41,802 bases of DNA. Origin: Deltaproteobacteria bacterium. GTDB lineage: Bacteria; Desulfobacterota; Syntrophia; Syntrophales; UBA2210. Shown in pieces: positions 34,642 through 41,802 of this stretch. The stretch's first letter is position 1; each line of letters opens with the position of its first letter. Under the pieces are notes generated by a model, which was not told where the DNA came from, made no database searches, and saw nothing but the letters and a program-made list of their open reading frames with translations. The position numbers and the translations under genes are program-made. The DNA is taken from contig JAPLJO010000007.1 of NCBI GenBank assembly GCA_026388515.1, positions 1 through 41,802 on the forward strand, given 5' to 3'.

Positions 34642-35746
34642 TTTTCGAATAGAATTCGCTGATACTTTCGCAGACGAATTTTATCTCCTCCCTTGTTACG
34701 ACATGAGACATTGGAAGTGAAAGCATATGATCGCAGGCATATTCGGCGCGCGGATACGATCCCCTCCCCTGGTTCAGATGTTGGTATGCCGGTTGGAGAT
34801 TGAGCGAACGCGGATAATGAATACCCGACTCAATTCCATTATCTTGTAGATGTTTAATGAGCGCATCCCTGTGGGGAGTAATTATGACATAGAGATGATA
34901 CACCGGCTCCGTATCGGGAATCACTTTCGAGGTTCTCACCTGCGAGATGTCCTTGAGTCCTTCATCATACTCGGCAGCGACCCTGCGGCGGCCTTCGTTC
35001 CATGTGTCGAGATTGGGCAAACAGACTCTGAGAAGAGCGGCCTGTATGGCGTCGAGACGACTGTTCATTCCCTCAAATTCGTGGTCGAACTTGCCTTCTC
35101 GGCCGTGGTTTACAAACATCTTAATCTTCCTGAAGAGGCTGGCATCTCTTGCAGTCACAGCGCCGCCATCTCCGAAGCCGCCGAGATTCTTCGATGGGAA
35201 GAAACTGAACACGCCGGCATCCCCCATCGTTCCCACTTTCTTGCCCTTGTACTTAGCACCTTGAGCCTGTGCGCAGTCTTCAACGAGAAATAGTCCGTAT
35301 TTTTTTGCGATACTAAGCGCCCTGTCCATCTCAACCGGATGCCCATAAAGATGAACGGGAATGAAAGCCCTTGTTCTTGTCGTGATTTTCTTTTCAACCT
35401 GGTCGAGATCGAGATTGAAACTGTCTTCTGCGAGATCACAAAAAACGACCTGGGCCCCTGTGAGGGTAATAGCCTCTGCCGTGGCTATGGCAGTATGCAC
35501 TGTTGTGATGACTTCATCTCCCGGTCCGATTCCCATTGCTTTCAAAACCGCAAAGAGACCATCAGTGGCGCAGCCGCAGCTGCAGACGTTCTCGGTTCCG
35601 AGCCATCGTGCCATTTCCTTTTCGAACAATTCTACTTCCGTCCCTCCTATGTAGTTGGCGCTGTCGATAACGCGTATCGCCGCGTTGTGGAGTTCCTCTT
35701 TGATCGGCTCGTGCATTTTGTTGAGATCAACGAATCTGACTTTCAT
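34631..35746 (-). CDS. DegT/DnrJ/EryC1-family PLP sugar aminotransferase
   Basis: 371 residues. The PLP Lys is in FFPSKNLGGFGDGG near 185, with LVEDCAQAQGAKYKGKK before it and the NSRLDAIQAALL segment after. It transfers an amino group to a keto-sugar nucleotide. Paired with the Gfo/Idh dehydrogenase it forms a WlbA/WlbC- or GnnA/GnnB-like set. The ATG at 35746 has GGTGA upstream; the track opens three codons earlier at a GTG. Confidence 0.9.
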   Translation of the reverse strand: MKVRFVDLNKMHEPIKEELHNAAIRVIDSANYIGGTEVELFEKEMARWLGTENVCSCGCATDGLFAVLKAMGIGPGDEVITTVHTAIATAEAITLTGAQVVFCDLAEDSFNLDLDQVEKKITTRTRAFIPVHLYGHPVEMDRALSIAKKYGLFLVEDCAQAQGAKYKGKKVGTMGDAGVFSFFPSKNLGGFGDGGAVTARDASLFRKIKMFVNHGREGKFDHEFEGMNSRLDAIQAALLRVCLPNLDTWNEGRRRVAAEYDEGLKDISQVRTSKVIPDTEPVYHLYVIITPHRDALIKHLQDNGIESGIHYPRSLNLQPAYQHLNQGRGSYPRAEYACDHMLSLPMSHVVTREEIKFVCESISEFYSKNDR

Positions 35747-35772
35747 TTCCGTCACCGTTTTCTGGATACAAA

Positions 35773-37284
35773 TTATGTTAAAGCGCTGCCGCCTTTCACG
35801 CCCGCCATTGGCGGTGATGCATGCGGACGGCAGAGGGATCCAGCGCCGAGTATACTTAGTACTTTATTTGTTTCTCCGTAGGGCTTGATCTGCTCCAGGA
35901 TGCAAATGCCCGGTCTTCTGGCATCATTGACGCGGGCGTCCACGGCCAGCAGCAGGAAGGATTTGCCATCGGCCAACATCCGGGCCACCTCCTTCTCCTG
36001 TACTACCGGAATCGTATGCCTGTAATAATAGACCAACTGGCTCGATTCCGACTTAAACAAATATACTGGAGCGTCTCCTCGGAGGTTGTCAAGTCTCGCT
36101 GCAAGAGGTTGAAAAGCATCATATCGATATGACATGACCGATGCCTGTACGGCAGTATAGTACACGACGAATACGACAATGAGCGCTGCACTGAAGGCGG
36201 TCAGTGCAAAGGGGATACGCCGCCAGCGTAGTTTGGCCTGCTCAAGCCAACTCGCCAGGGCCAGACCCAGAAACACTGCCAATGCGGGACACATGGGCAG
36301 AATGTACTTGTCTCTCTTGAAGGCAAACAGCGAGAAAATAATCAGCGGCACCAGGGCAGCCAAACCGAAGAAACGGCCCGCATCGGTTGCTAACAACCGT
36401 TTGAACTGCGCCCGCGGACGCCAGAGAAGCACAAGTATCCATGGTGCGAAACCCTTCACCACCACTCCGAGGTAGGAGTAGAATGGATCGCTTTTAGCGC
36501 CCGCAATCTTGCTGGACATCTCATTTCCGATTACCCTGAACAGCGGTGCGCCCGGCAACTGCTCATTGACATACAGAAACCACGGCAGCGCGATAACTGA
36601 AAATATCAGCCAACCCCGCCAGTCGATCAAACCGCGCAGGGCCGGCTTGCTGCGTTCCAGCAAACCGTAACATACTATCGGTGGCAGCCAGAAGAGCAGC
36701 GCTACCGGCCACTTGGTCAAGAAAGCCAGCCCCAGCATGGCATACGATCCATACAGGTAGTAGCGACTTCCACGCTTTACATATTCGAAATAGAACAACA
36801 CGGCGGCAAACGCGCACAGAGTCAAAAGCATTTCAATTTCCGCCAACCGGGCATATCTGGAGAAGTAATTCGAGGTTACCAGGGTAAGAACGCCGAGCAG
36901 CGCAGCCCAGCGGCCGATATACTTTTTCAGCATAAAAAACAGCAAACACACTATGCACAGCGCGAACAGCCCTGAGGGCAGGCGCAGGACCCATTCTGAA
37001 CTGCTGTTGGCGAGTAGTCCGAAAATGGCCCCCGACCAGTAAAATAAGGGCGGCTTCTCGAGATACACCTCGCCGTTCATCGTCGGGATAAACCAGCTGT
37101 GATTGGCCATCATTTCCCGAAGCACCACAAGCCGCCGCCCCTCGTCATGAGACAGCAACGGGATGGACCAGATGCCCCAAAAAAATACCAGGAGCATCCC
37201 GATACATAGCATCCAGAAGAAGATGCGATACAACCGATCGTCGGAGCTAACGCTCTGTGAAAATACGTTTGTATGCTCTTTCAC
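35773..37284 (-). CDS. GT39/ArnT-like membrane glycosyltransferase
   Basis: About 503 residues with ten or more membrane helices. The first periplasmic loop has SHDEGRRLVVLREM, like the catalytic Asp-Glu loop of ArnT and PMT enzymes, then YLEKPPLFYW. It would transfer a sugar from a polyprenyl phosphate to lipid A or another surface acceptor on the periplasmic side. The first GTG at 37299 is the track start, but the GTG at 37284 has AAGGAG at good spacing. It is the first gene of the leftward sugar operon; a candidate promoter lies at 37390-37418. Confidence 0.88.
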   Translation of the reverse strand: MKEHTNVFSQSVSSDDRLYRIFFWMLCIGMLLVFFWGIWSIPLLSHDEGRRLVVLREMMANHSWFIPTMNGEVYLEKPPLFYWSGAIFGLLANSSSEWVLRLPSGLFALCIVCLLFFMLKKYIGRWAALLGVLTLVTSNYFSRYARLAEIEMLLTLCAFAAVLFYFEYVKRGSRYYLYGSYAMLGLAFLTKWPVALLFWLPPIVCYGLLERSKPALRGLIDWRGWLIFSVIALPWFLYVNEQLPGAPLFRVIGNEMSSKIAGAKSDPFYSYLGVVVKGFAPWILVLLWRPRAQFKRLLATDAGRFFGLAALVPLIIFSLFAFKRDKYILPMCPALAVFLGLALASWLEQAKLRWRRIPFALTAFSAALIVVFVVYYTAVQASVMSYRYDAFQPLAARLDNLRGDAPVYLFKSESSQLVYYYRHTIPVVQEKEVARMLADGKSFLLLAVDARVNDARRPGICILEQIKPYGETNKVLSILGAGSLCRPHASPPMAGVKGGSALT

Positions 37285-37299
37285 GTTGCTCCTTCTCAC

Positions 37300-37749
37300 A
37301 CGCGTATCTCAACGGCTATATCCATAGGCATTAGTGGCAAGGAAAAACCTGCGTCATGTCTAAACACATTCTCAAAGATTTGGCGCGTAGAATTACATCT
37401 CTCGTCGACGACTGTCAATCTTTTTATGAACAATGTGGCCTCGGCAGGTGCAAGAATGAGAGTAGTTTGCTGACCTTAAATAAAACATTGTGTCGTCTTA
37501 TGGCGAAAGAACTCGCTTGATGGCGCACTGACTTCACCTACCTAGTCTTCAGAAAAAGGTTTATTCCCATAGCTACGATAATTGTAATCTTCGATGAGAT
37601 TAAAAGAGTCCTCTTTCCAGTATCACATCACAATATTTAGATAGATTTCTATCATAGTATCTTTTTATCCATTTCTCGAAAGGGATAACACAACTCCTCG
37701 TGAAATATCCTTTCATTCGGAGACTCGGCATGTCTGATCAATCCATGTG
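37300..37749. other. AT-rich intergenic region with no supported gene
   Basis: Nothing like a gene, tRNA or terminator was found apart from the candidate minus-strand promoter. A plus ORF from 37700 overlaps the next gene in antisense and is rejected. Confidence 0.4.
37390..37418 (-). promoter_or_regulatory. Candidate promoter of the sugar operon
   Basis: On the minus strand TTGACA (37418-37413), 17 bases, then TAATTC (37395-37390), about 105 bases before the GTG at 37284. The -35 is perfect and the -10 weak. Confidence 0.4.
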
Positions 37750-38055
37750 TTATACAATTTCGAAAACTATCATAATGGGAATCAATGTCAGTGAAATCAA
37801 CCCTGCAAAGAAAATTATATCAGCTACTTTCTCAAAGAAATCTGATCGTCTGCGTGACCGCATCGACGCATACGAAAAAACACTGGACACAAGGAAAAGA
37901 ATCACCACCACTCCGAGAATCTCATCAATAATAGTCTTGGCGCTGAAATCTGATAGCTTGATAAAACTTAGCAATATGAAACTGAGTCCCAGGAGATTCG
38001 AAGAAGTGGGGAGAATGTGTTTTGCAATATTTTCTCTGTCATTATTCTCTGTCAT
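37750..38055 (-). CDS. Small integral membrane protein of unknown function
   Basis: 101 residues with three predicted membrane helices (about 20-35, 44-62, 79-100) separated by a basic MRSRRRSD loop. The head ENIAKHILPTSSNLLGLSFILLSF resembles small inner-membrane proteins of unknown role in proteobacteria. No ribosome site is clear, so the start is uncertain. A 119-codon ORF on the opposite strand overlaps it; the hydrophobic pattern favours this strand. Confidence 0.6.
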   Translation of the reverse strand: MTENNDRENIAKHILPTSSNLLGLSFILLSFIKLSDFSAKTIIDEILGVVVILFLVSSVFSYASMRSRRRSDFFEKVADIIFFAGLISLTLIPIMIVFEIV

Positions 38056-38217
38056 TTAAAATTACACTTATAGAAGTCTTAAATATTGAATTTTGAATAA
38101 CCTATTCGGCACGCATGGCAACTACTCTTGAGATTCATTAAATCCAATAAATTTCGGTCCTCTTCGTAATATACAATATGTGCTTCGGGGTGTTACTCTT
38201 CTGCCATTAAAGTATCG

Positions 38218-38252
38218 AAAAAGGAGGCAGACACCTTGCAGTGCCTGCCTCC
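38218..38252 (-). terminator. Strong rho-independent terminator
   Basis: On the minus strand GGAGGCAG pairs with CTGCCTCC (stem extends through a G-T pair to GCAC/GTGT-like bases) and is followed at once by TTTTT. It ends the leftward transcript of the two small exported proteins. Confidence 0.85.
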
Positions 38253-38275
38253 CGTTTCAACAGCTCTGACCGATT

Positions 38276-38305
38276 ACATCAGATCACATCAGATCACATC
38301 AGATA
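38276..38305. repeat. Three tandem copies of a 10-bp unit across a stop codon
   Basis: ACATCAGATC is repeated twice exactly and a third time as ACATCAGATA. The repeats span the last codons and stop of the small exported protein gene at 38294. Confidence 0.8.
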
Positions 38306-38659
38306 CATTGAAGTTGCGACATTTACACCTTCTTTGGTGGTGGAGTACTTGACTATGATCTCCCGCTCTTTTGTAACCTCATCCAATGAGATCGATTTCG
38401 CATCCCTGTCATAAATAGTGGTGGTCGATTTCACGAGAAAGATTATCATCTTTCCACCCTTATCCACGGCAACAATTTCCGACCGTGTACCAATTTCAGG
38501 ATTTGCAACTGTCACCATTTTTACCGTTCCCGTAAACACCTTGAGATTTGATTCCGCAAGGTTAAAAGTCGGGCTGTAGGTCGGCTGTGCAAAACATGAA
38601 TTTCCTGCAAGCAGTATCCCAAGGCAGATCAGCGCTATATGCAAAATTTTTGTTTTCAT
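38294..38659 (-). CDS. Small exported beta-rich protein (DUF5666-like)
   Basis: 121 residues. A signal peptide (core about 6-18, ending CFAQ) is followed by a compact beta-rich domain: FTGTVKMVTVANPEIGTRSEIVAVDKGGK, then a TTTIYDRDAKSISLDEV stretch reminiscent of DUF5666-type OB-like domains. The last codons lie in a tandem 10-bp repeat. It follows another small exported protein and shares its terminator. Function unknown; possibly periplasmic ligand or metal binding. Confidence 0.7.
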   Translation of the reverse strand: MKTKILHIALICLGILLAGNSCFAQPTYSPTFNLAESNLKVFTGTVKMVTVANPEIGTRSEIVAVDKGGKMIIFLVKSTTTIYDRDAKSISLDEVTKEREIIVKYSTTKEGVNVATSMYLM

Positions 38660-38687
38660 AATGCCCGCCTGCCTTCAGCCGAGCTTT

Positions 38688-39011
38688 TTACTTCTTTTTT
38701 GGTTGAGGTGTCGGCATCACCTTTATCTTGATCACTTCATTGGTGCCTGCTTTGAGAGTTGCTTTGATTTCATCGTCGACTTTCAACAATGCCAGATCCT
38801 TATCCGTCACTTTAATAATTTCCTCTTTTCCTGTTGGTGCCAATTTTACCGTCACTTCTTTCTTGGCGGCATCAATGGAAAGAACCTTGCCCTTGATCAC
38901 CTGTACTGCCGGTTCGGCTTTCGGGGGTGCCGCTTTTGTCTGGGCGAACCCAACTGCCGCAACACACACGGCACACAAAATGGCGATGACGATAATTGTT
39001 GCTCGTTTCAT
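38688..39011 (-). CDS. Small exported protein of unknown function
   Basis: 107 residues: a signal peptide ending near GFAQ (residue 23), a Pro/Ala/Lys spacer, then a beta-rich domain IKGKVLSIDAAKKEVTVKL ... KVDDEIKATLKAGTNEVIKI, and a Pro-Lys tail. The ATG at 39011 has a strong GAGGAGG. It lies 115 bases downstream of the sensor kinase gene on the same strand and could be a target of that two-component system. Its fold resembles the next gene's product, so the two may work together. No named family is recognised. Confidence 0.72.
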   Translation of the reverse strand: MKRATIIVIAILCAVCVAAVGFAQTKAAPPKAEPAVQVIKGKVLSIDAAKKEVTVKLAPTGKEEIIKVTDKDLALLKVDDEIKATLKAGTNEVIKIKVMPTPQPKKK

Positions 39012-39126
39012 AAGACGTACCTCCTCGATAAATTTGAGTGCAGTATACGCATGAAAAATTAAATTACGATTAAAGCAGAATTAGAATATTTTAATGAATG
39101 GAAGGACTAAAAGGCTTTTACGGATG

Positions 39127-40605
39127 CTACAATACAGTCACAAAAGGAAGAGTTACGGTGAATGTGGAACCATGTCCCGGCACACTTTCGACTTCTATAA
39201 TTCCGCCGTGAGCCTCAGCGATAGACTTGGCGATACTCAACCCCAGGCCAAAGCCCTTGTGGCTCCGTGATTTATCGGCGCAGTAGAAACGTTCAAATAA
39301 CCGGGGCATATCGTCAACCGAGATACCTATGCCAGTGTCCTGCACTGAGACAGCCACACGGCAGGCATGTACATTCACGCTTATTGATACTGCACCGCCA
39401 CGACCCGTAAATTTAATGGCGTTATCCAGCAGAATTAAAAACAGGCGGCGCAGGTATTTCCTATCCGCCTGGACCATCATATCATTACCCACTTTAAGCG
39501 AGAGCGAAATATTTTTCTCACTGGCAAGTATTTTTATATCATCAATGACCTCTCCGAGTAAGATTTCGAGATTCACCGGCTCAAAAACCATGTCGATCAC
39601 CCTGCTGTCGAAGCGCGCGAGGAGCAGCAGATCTTCCACAATTGAAGAGATAGTACTTACTTCTTCAAGGTTGCTGCTCAGTATCCGTTCGTATTCCTCG
39701 GTGGTACGTTCGCTCTTGAGTGCAACTTCGATTTCACCCCGCAGCACCGCAAGGGGGGTTTTCAGTTCATGTGCAAAATCCTCGAAAAACTGCCGCTGCA
39801 ATGTAAAGGACTGATCGAGACGTTTCAGAAGTTCGTTGAACGTTTCGGCGAGACGTCTGATTTCATCTTTGCTTTCAGGCAGGGGTAAACGGGATTTCAG
39901 ATTTTCTGCGGTAATATGGCGTGTGGCACTGATTAATTTATCGACCGGACGCAGTGAGGTGCGCGCAAGAATCACGCCGATGAAACCGGTGAATATGACG
40001 GTTATCGGCAGCAGGACGAAGAGTGTGAGTTTTAATTTGTTCAGGGTGGTATCTATTCCCGCCGTCGGGCTTGCAACCTGAACGATATAGGCCACACGAT
40101 GGTTCTCTATAACCGGCATCGCCAGAGTCCTGAATGACATTTGCCTTCCTGTGACATTGACCGCAATTGTATCAAAGTGGGGGTTGCCTTCTAATACCAA
40201 AACCAGTCTCTGTCGGGGAATCATTGCAATCGCGGGGATGTTTCTGGAAGAAATGATGTGCGTGCCTCGCGTATCAAAAATCTGCACCATGATATTCAGC
40301 AGTTCCGGGTCATTGCTTCGCTCTTCAACCCATCGCTGCGCAACTTTATTGAAATTGATATTGTCAATCTTGCTGAGTATGTCGATACCGAGTCCGCGTG
40401 AAAGAATGCTCTGCTGTTCAGCTTCCCAGTATGCTTCTATTGAATTAATAACTCCTTCGGCCCTTGATTGCAGGAGGTGATCCCGTTCATCGTATACTTC
40501 CTTGCTCAGTCGTTGATAAAGAATCACACTGAATACCAGAAGTGTGATAGTCAAAATCAGCATATAGAGAAGGATTATTTTGAAACGGATTGAACGGAAC
40601 ACCAT
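39127..40605 (-). CDS. Sensor histidine kinase (CusS/EnvZ-class)
   Basis: 492 residues in the order membrane helix (10-30), periplasmic sensor (about 35-180), second membrane helix (185-210), HAMP, then DFAHELKTPLAVLRGE (phosphorylated His), LDNAIKFT, VQDTGIGI and GFGLGLSI for ATP binding. All catalytic boxes are intact. It starts five bases after the regulator's stop. The periplasmic domain has no named match that I can see; it is reminiscent of metal or envelope sensors. Nearby small exported proteins are possible targets. Confidence 0.92.
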   Translation of the reverse strand: MVFRSIRFKIILLYMLILTITLLVFSVILYQRLSKEVYDERDHLLQSRAEGVINSIEAYWEAEQQSILSRGLGIDILSKIDNINFNKVAQRWVEERSNDPELLNIMVQIFDTRGTHIISSRNIPAIAMIPRQRLVLVLEGNPHFDTIAVNVTGRQMSFRTLAMPVIENHRVAYIVQVASPTAGIDTTLNKLKLTLFVLLPITVIFTGFIGVILARTSLRPVDKLISATRHITAENLKSRLPLPESKDEIRRLAETFNELLKRLDQSFTLQRQFFEDFAHELKTPLAVLRGEIEVALKSERTTEEYERILSSNLEEVSTISSIVEDLLLLARFDSRVIDMVFEPVNLEILLGEVIDDIKILASEKNISLSLKVGNDMMVQADRKYLRRLFLILLDNAIKFTGRGGAVSISVNVHACRVAVSVQDTGIGISVDDMPRLFERFYCADKSRSHKGFGLGLSIAKSIAEAHGGIIEVESVPGHGSTFTVTLPFVTVL

Positions 40606-40609
40606 ACTA

Positions 40610-41278
40610 TTATTCCCTGATTATATAGCCACGACCCCTGATGGTATGGATGAGTTTGTTCTTGAACGGCTTATCGATTTTATTGCGCAGATAATTAATA
40701 TACACGTCAATCACATTCGTAAAGCTGTCGAAATTGATGTCCCACCCATGCTCCGCCAGCATAGTGCGGGTTACCACTTTCCCGACATTACGCATGAGAT
40801 ACTCCAACACGATAAATTCTTTTGCGGTAAGTTCGATTGACTTTCCCGCCCTGCTGACCCGATGAGTCAATAAATCCATTACCAGGTCTCCTACCTGGAG
40901 TGTTGATGTAATGTTCTCACCTTTCTTTCGCAGGAGCGCCCGTATCCTTGCGAGGAACTCTTCGAATGCAAACGGCTTCGTCAGATAATCATCCGCACCG
41001 GCATCGAGGCCTCTCACCTTGTCTTGTACTGCGTCTCTGGCTGTGAGCATCAGAATAGGCGTGTCATTCTTCTCCTCTCTCAGTTTTGAACAGAGAGTCA
41101 CTCCATCTATCCCGGGAAGCATGATATCCAGTATAATTGCATCGTAGGTTTCGGTGGTCGCGTATTCATACCCGTGCTGGCCATCAAAGGCAACGTCAAC
41201 GGTGTATCCTTCCTCCTTCAAACCCCGTTGGACAAATCGGGCGATTTTTACTTCGTCTTCAACCACGAGAATACGCAT
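40610..41278 (-). CDS. OmpR-family response regulator
   Basis: 222 residues. The receiver is canonical (MRILVVEDEVKI, ILDIMLPGIDG with the phospho-Asp, TARD, and KPFAF with the Lys) and is followed by a winged-helix OmpR DNA-binding domain (LTAKEFIVLEYLM ... VIDVYINYLRNKID). The ATG at 41278 follows an AGGCAAGAG site and starts the receiver; the track start at 41326 is too early. It forms a two-component pair with the kinase next to it. Confidence 0.93.
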   Translation of the reverse strand: MRILVVEDEVKIARFVQRGLKEEGYTVDVAFDGQHGYEYATTETYDAIILDIMLPGIDGVTLCSKLREEKNDTPILMLTARDAVQDKVRGLDAGADDYLTKPFAFEEFLARIRALLRKKGENITSTLQVGDLVMDLLTHRVSRAGKSIELTAKEFIVLEYLMRNVGKVVTRTMLAEHGWDINFDSFTNVIDVYINYLRNKIDKPFKNKLIHTIRGRGYIIRE

Positions 41279-41433
41279 ACTCTTGCCTGCTTTGATATTC
41301 CGCATGTATGAATCATAGAATATCACACCACTCGCATTTCGAAAGCGGTCCAGCGATGAGGCCGTTGCTGATAGATGCCGACTTTCGATTCAAGTCACCA
41401 TTTTTTTAAGCTTCCTCGAATAAAATGGTATAA

Positions 41434-41802
41434 TCATATAATTGTACCGATGCCCATGATTGTTATTGCGACGATTATTTCATATCGCCTGACTTCCTGA
41501 AACATCAGTTTGATCGCATTGCCGATGAAGTATCTAAGGAGTGCAATAGTGACCGCCCATATGAGAGCGCCTATACTATTAAGCAGGAAAAACGTGAAGG
41601 GTTTCACCCGGCTCAATCCTATCAGAAAAGGCGTGATTGTCCGCATGCCATAGATAAACCGGAAACCCATGATAACCGGAATCTGATGCTTGTGGAGGAG
41701 TGCGGATGCCCGGTCGTAGTTTGCTTTCCAGGAGAGATGTCTTTCTATCAGTGAAATGTTCTTTATGCGACCAAGATCACTGCTGTCCAAAATAACCTGA
41801 TA
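41434..41802 (-). CDS. DedA-family membrane protein, C-terminal part (cut by right edge)
   Basis: The frame stays open from the right edge to the stop at 41434, so the M in the track is not a real start. About 122 residues are visible. PVIMGFRFIYGMRTITPFLIGLSRVKPFTFFLLNSIGALIWA is the DedA/VTT core with the conserved Arg-rich RFxxGxR. The family acts in membrane lipid flipping or undecaprenyl-phosphate handling. A second VTT protein lies in the sugar operon at 33-34 kb. Confidence 0.85.
   Translation of the reverse strand, partial: YQVILDSSDLGRIKNISLIERHLSWKANYDRASALLHKHQIPVIMGFRFIYGMRTITPFLIGLSRVKPFTFFLLNSIGALIWAVTIALLRYFIGNAIKLMFQEVRRYEIIVAITIMGIGTII

Noticed and set aside
37700-38059. 119-codon plus-strand ORF
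   Set aside because: Opposite the small membrane protein, whose three hydrophobic segments and strand fit better; I am not fully sure.
1-41802. tRNA, rRNA, CRISPR, IS element or phage genes
   Set aside because: Looked for T-loop-like GTTCRANNC arms, regular spaced repeats and transposase- or integrase-like proteins; none could be supported by eye.

Overview
The window reads as chromosome of a Gram-negative, probably anaerobic bacterium. Outer-membrane parts are present (a TonB-dependent receptor, TonB, a Pal/OmpA-like lipoprotein, murein enzymes). Anaerobic chemistry is suggested by a tungsten/molybdenum-type aldehyde ferredoxin oxidoreductase, a UGA-containing selenoprotein gene, a 2[4Fe-4S] ferredoxin and several acyl-CoA enzymes. 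A deltaproteobacterial (Desulfobacterota-like, syntroph or sulfate-reducer type) host is my best guess; this is inference from gene content only. I saw no rRNA, tRNA, CRISPR array, transposase or phage gene.

Layout. 1-2.7 kb, minus strand: iron alcohol dehydrogenase, SCP2 sterol-carrier-like protein, and aldehyde ferredoxin oxidoreductase cut by the left edge. 2.86-8.0 kb, plus strand: a good promoter, a cobalamin riboswitch and a B12 uptake operon (btuC, btuD, btuB, tonB-like) with no periplasmic binding protein. 8.2-10.3 kb: pyrE, then a sigma-54 activator whose receiver domain looks degenerate. 10.5-16.9 kb, plus strand: an envelope cluster with two related small OB-like proteins, a Pal-like lipoprotein, a DUF4398-like lipoprotein, two L,D-transpeptidases, an apparently catalytically dead L,D-transpeptidase relative, and mtgA.

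17-31.7 kb is a catabolic acyl-CoA locus. A TetR gene and a perfect 22-bp palindrome sit between two divergent gene sets. Leftward (minus) run a GrdB-like selenoprotein with in-frame UGA and a SECIS-like hairpin, an acyl-CoA synthetase, a phosphotriesterase-like hydrolase and an APH-type kinase. Rightward (plus) run TetR, two acyl-CoA dehydrogenases (the second lacking the usual catalytic Glu motif), an SDR, an SCP-x type thiolase, a nitroreductase, a ferredoxin and a second acyl-CoA ligase. An OYE-type reductase lies at the far left on the plus strand. Together they could activate, oxidise and thiolytically cleave an acid whose identity I cannot tell.

From about 31.7 kb the base composition becomes more AT-rich. 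A minus-strand surface-sugar operon (GT39, DegT aminotransferase, GT2, VTT membrane protein, Gfo/Idh dehydrogenase) is followed, moving right, by a small membrane protein, two small exported beta-rich proteins with a strong terminator, an OmpR/CusS-like two-component system, and a DedA protein cut by the right edge.

The strongest candidates for something new are the selenoprotein-linked acyl-CoA locus and the L,D-transpeptidase cluster with its catalytically dead paralogue.
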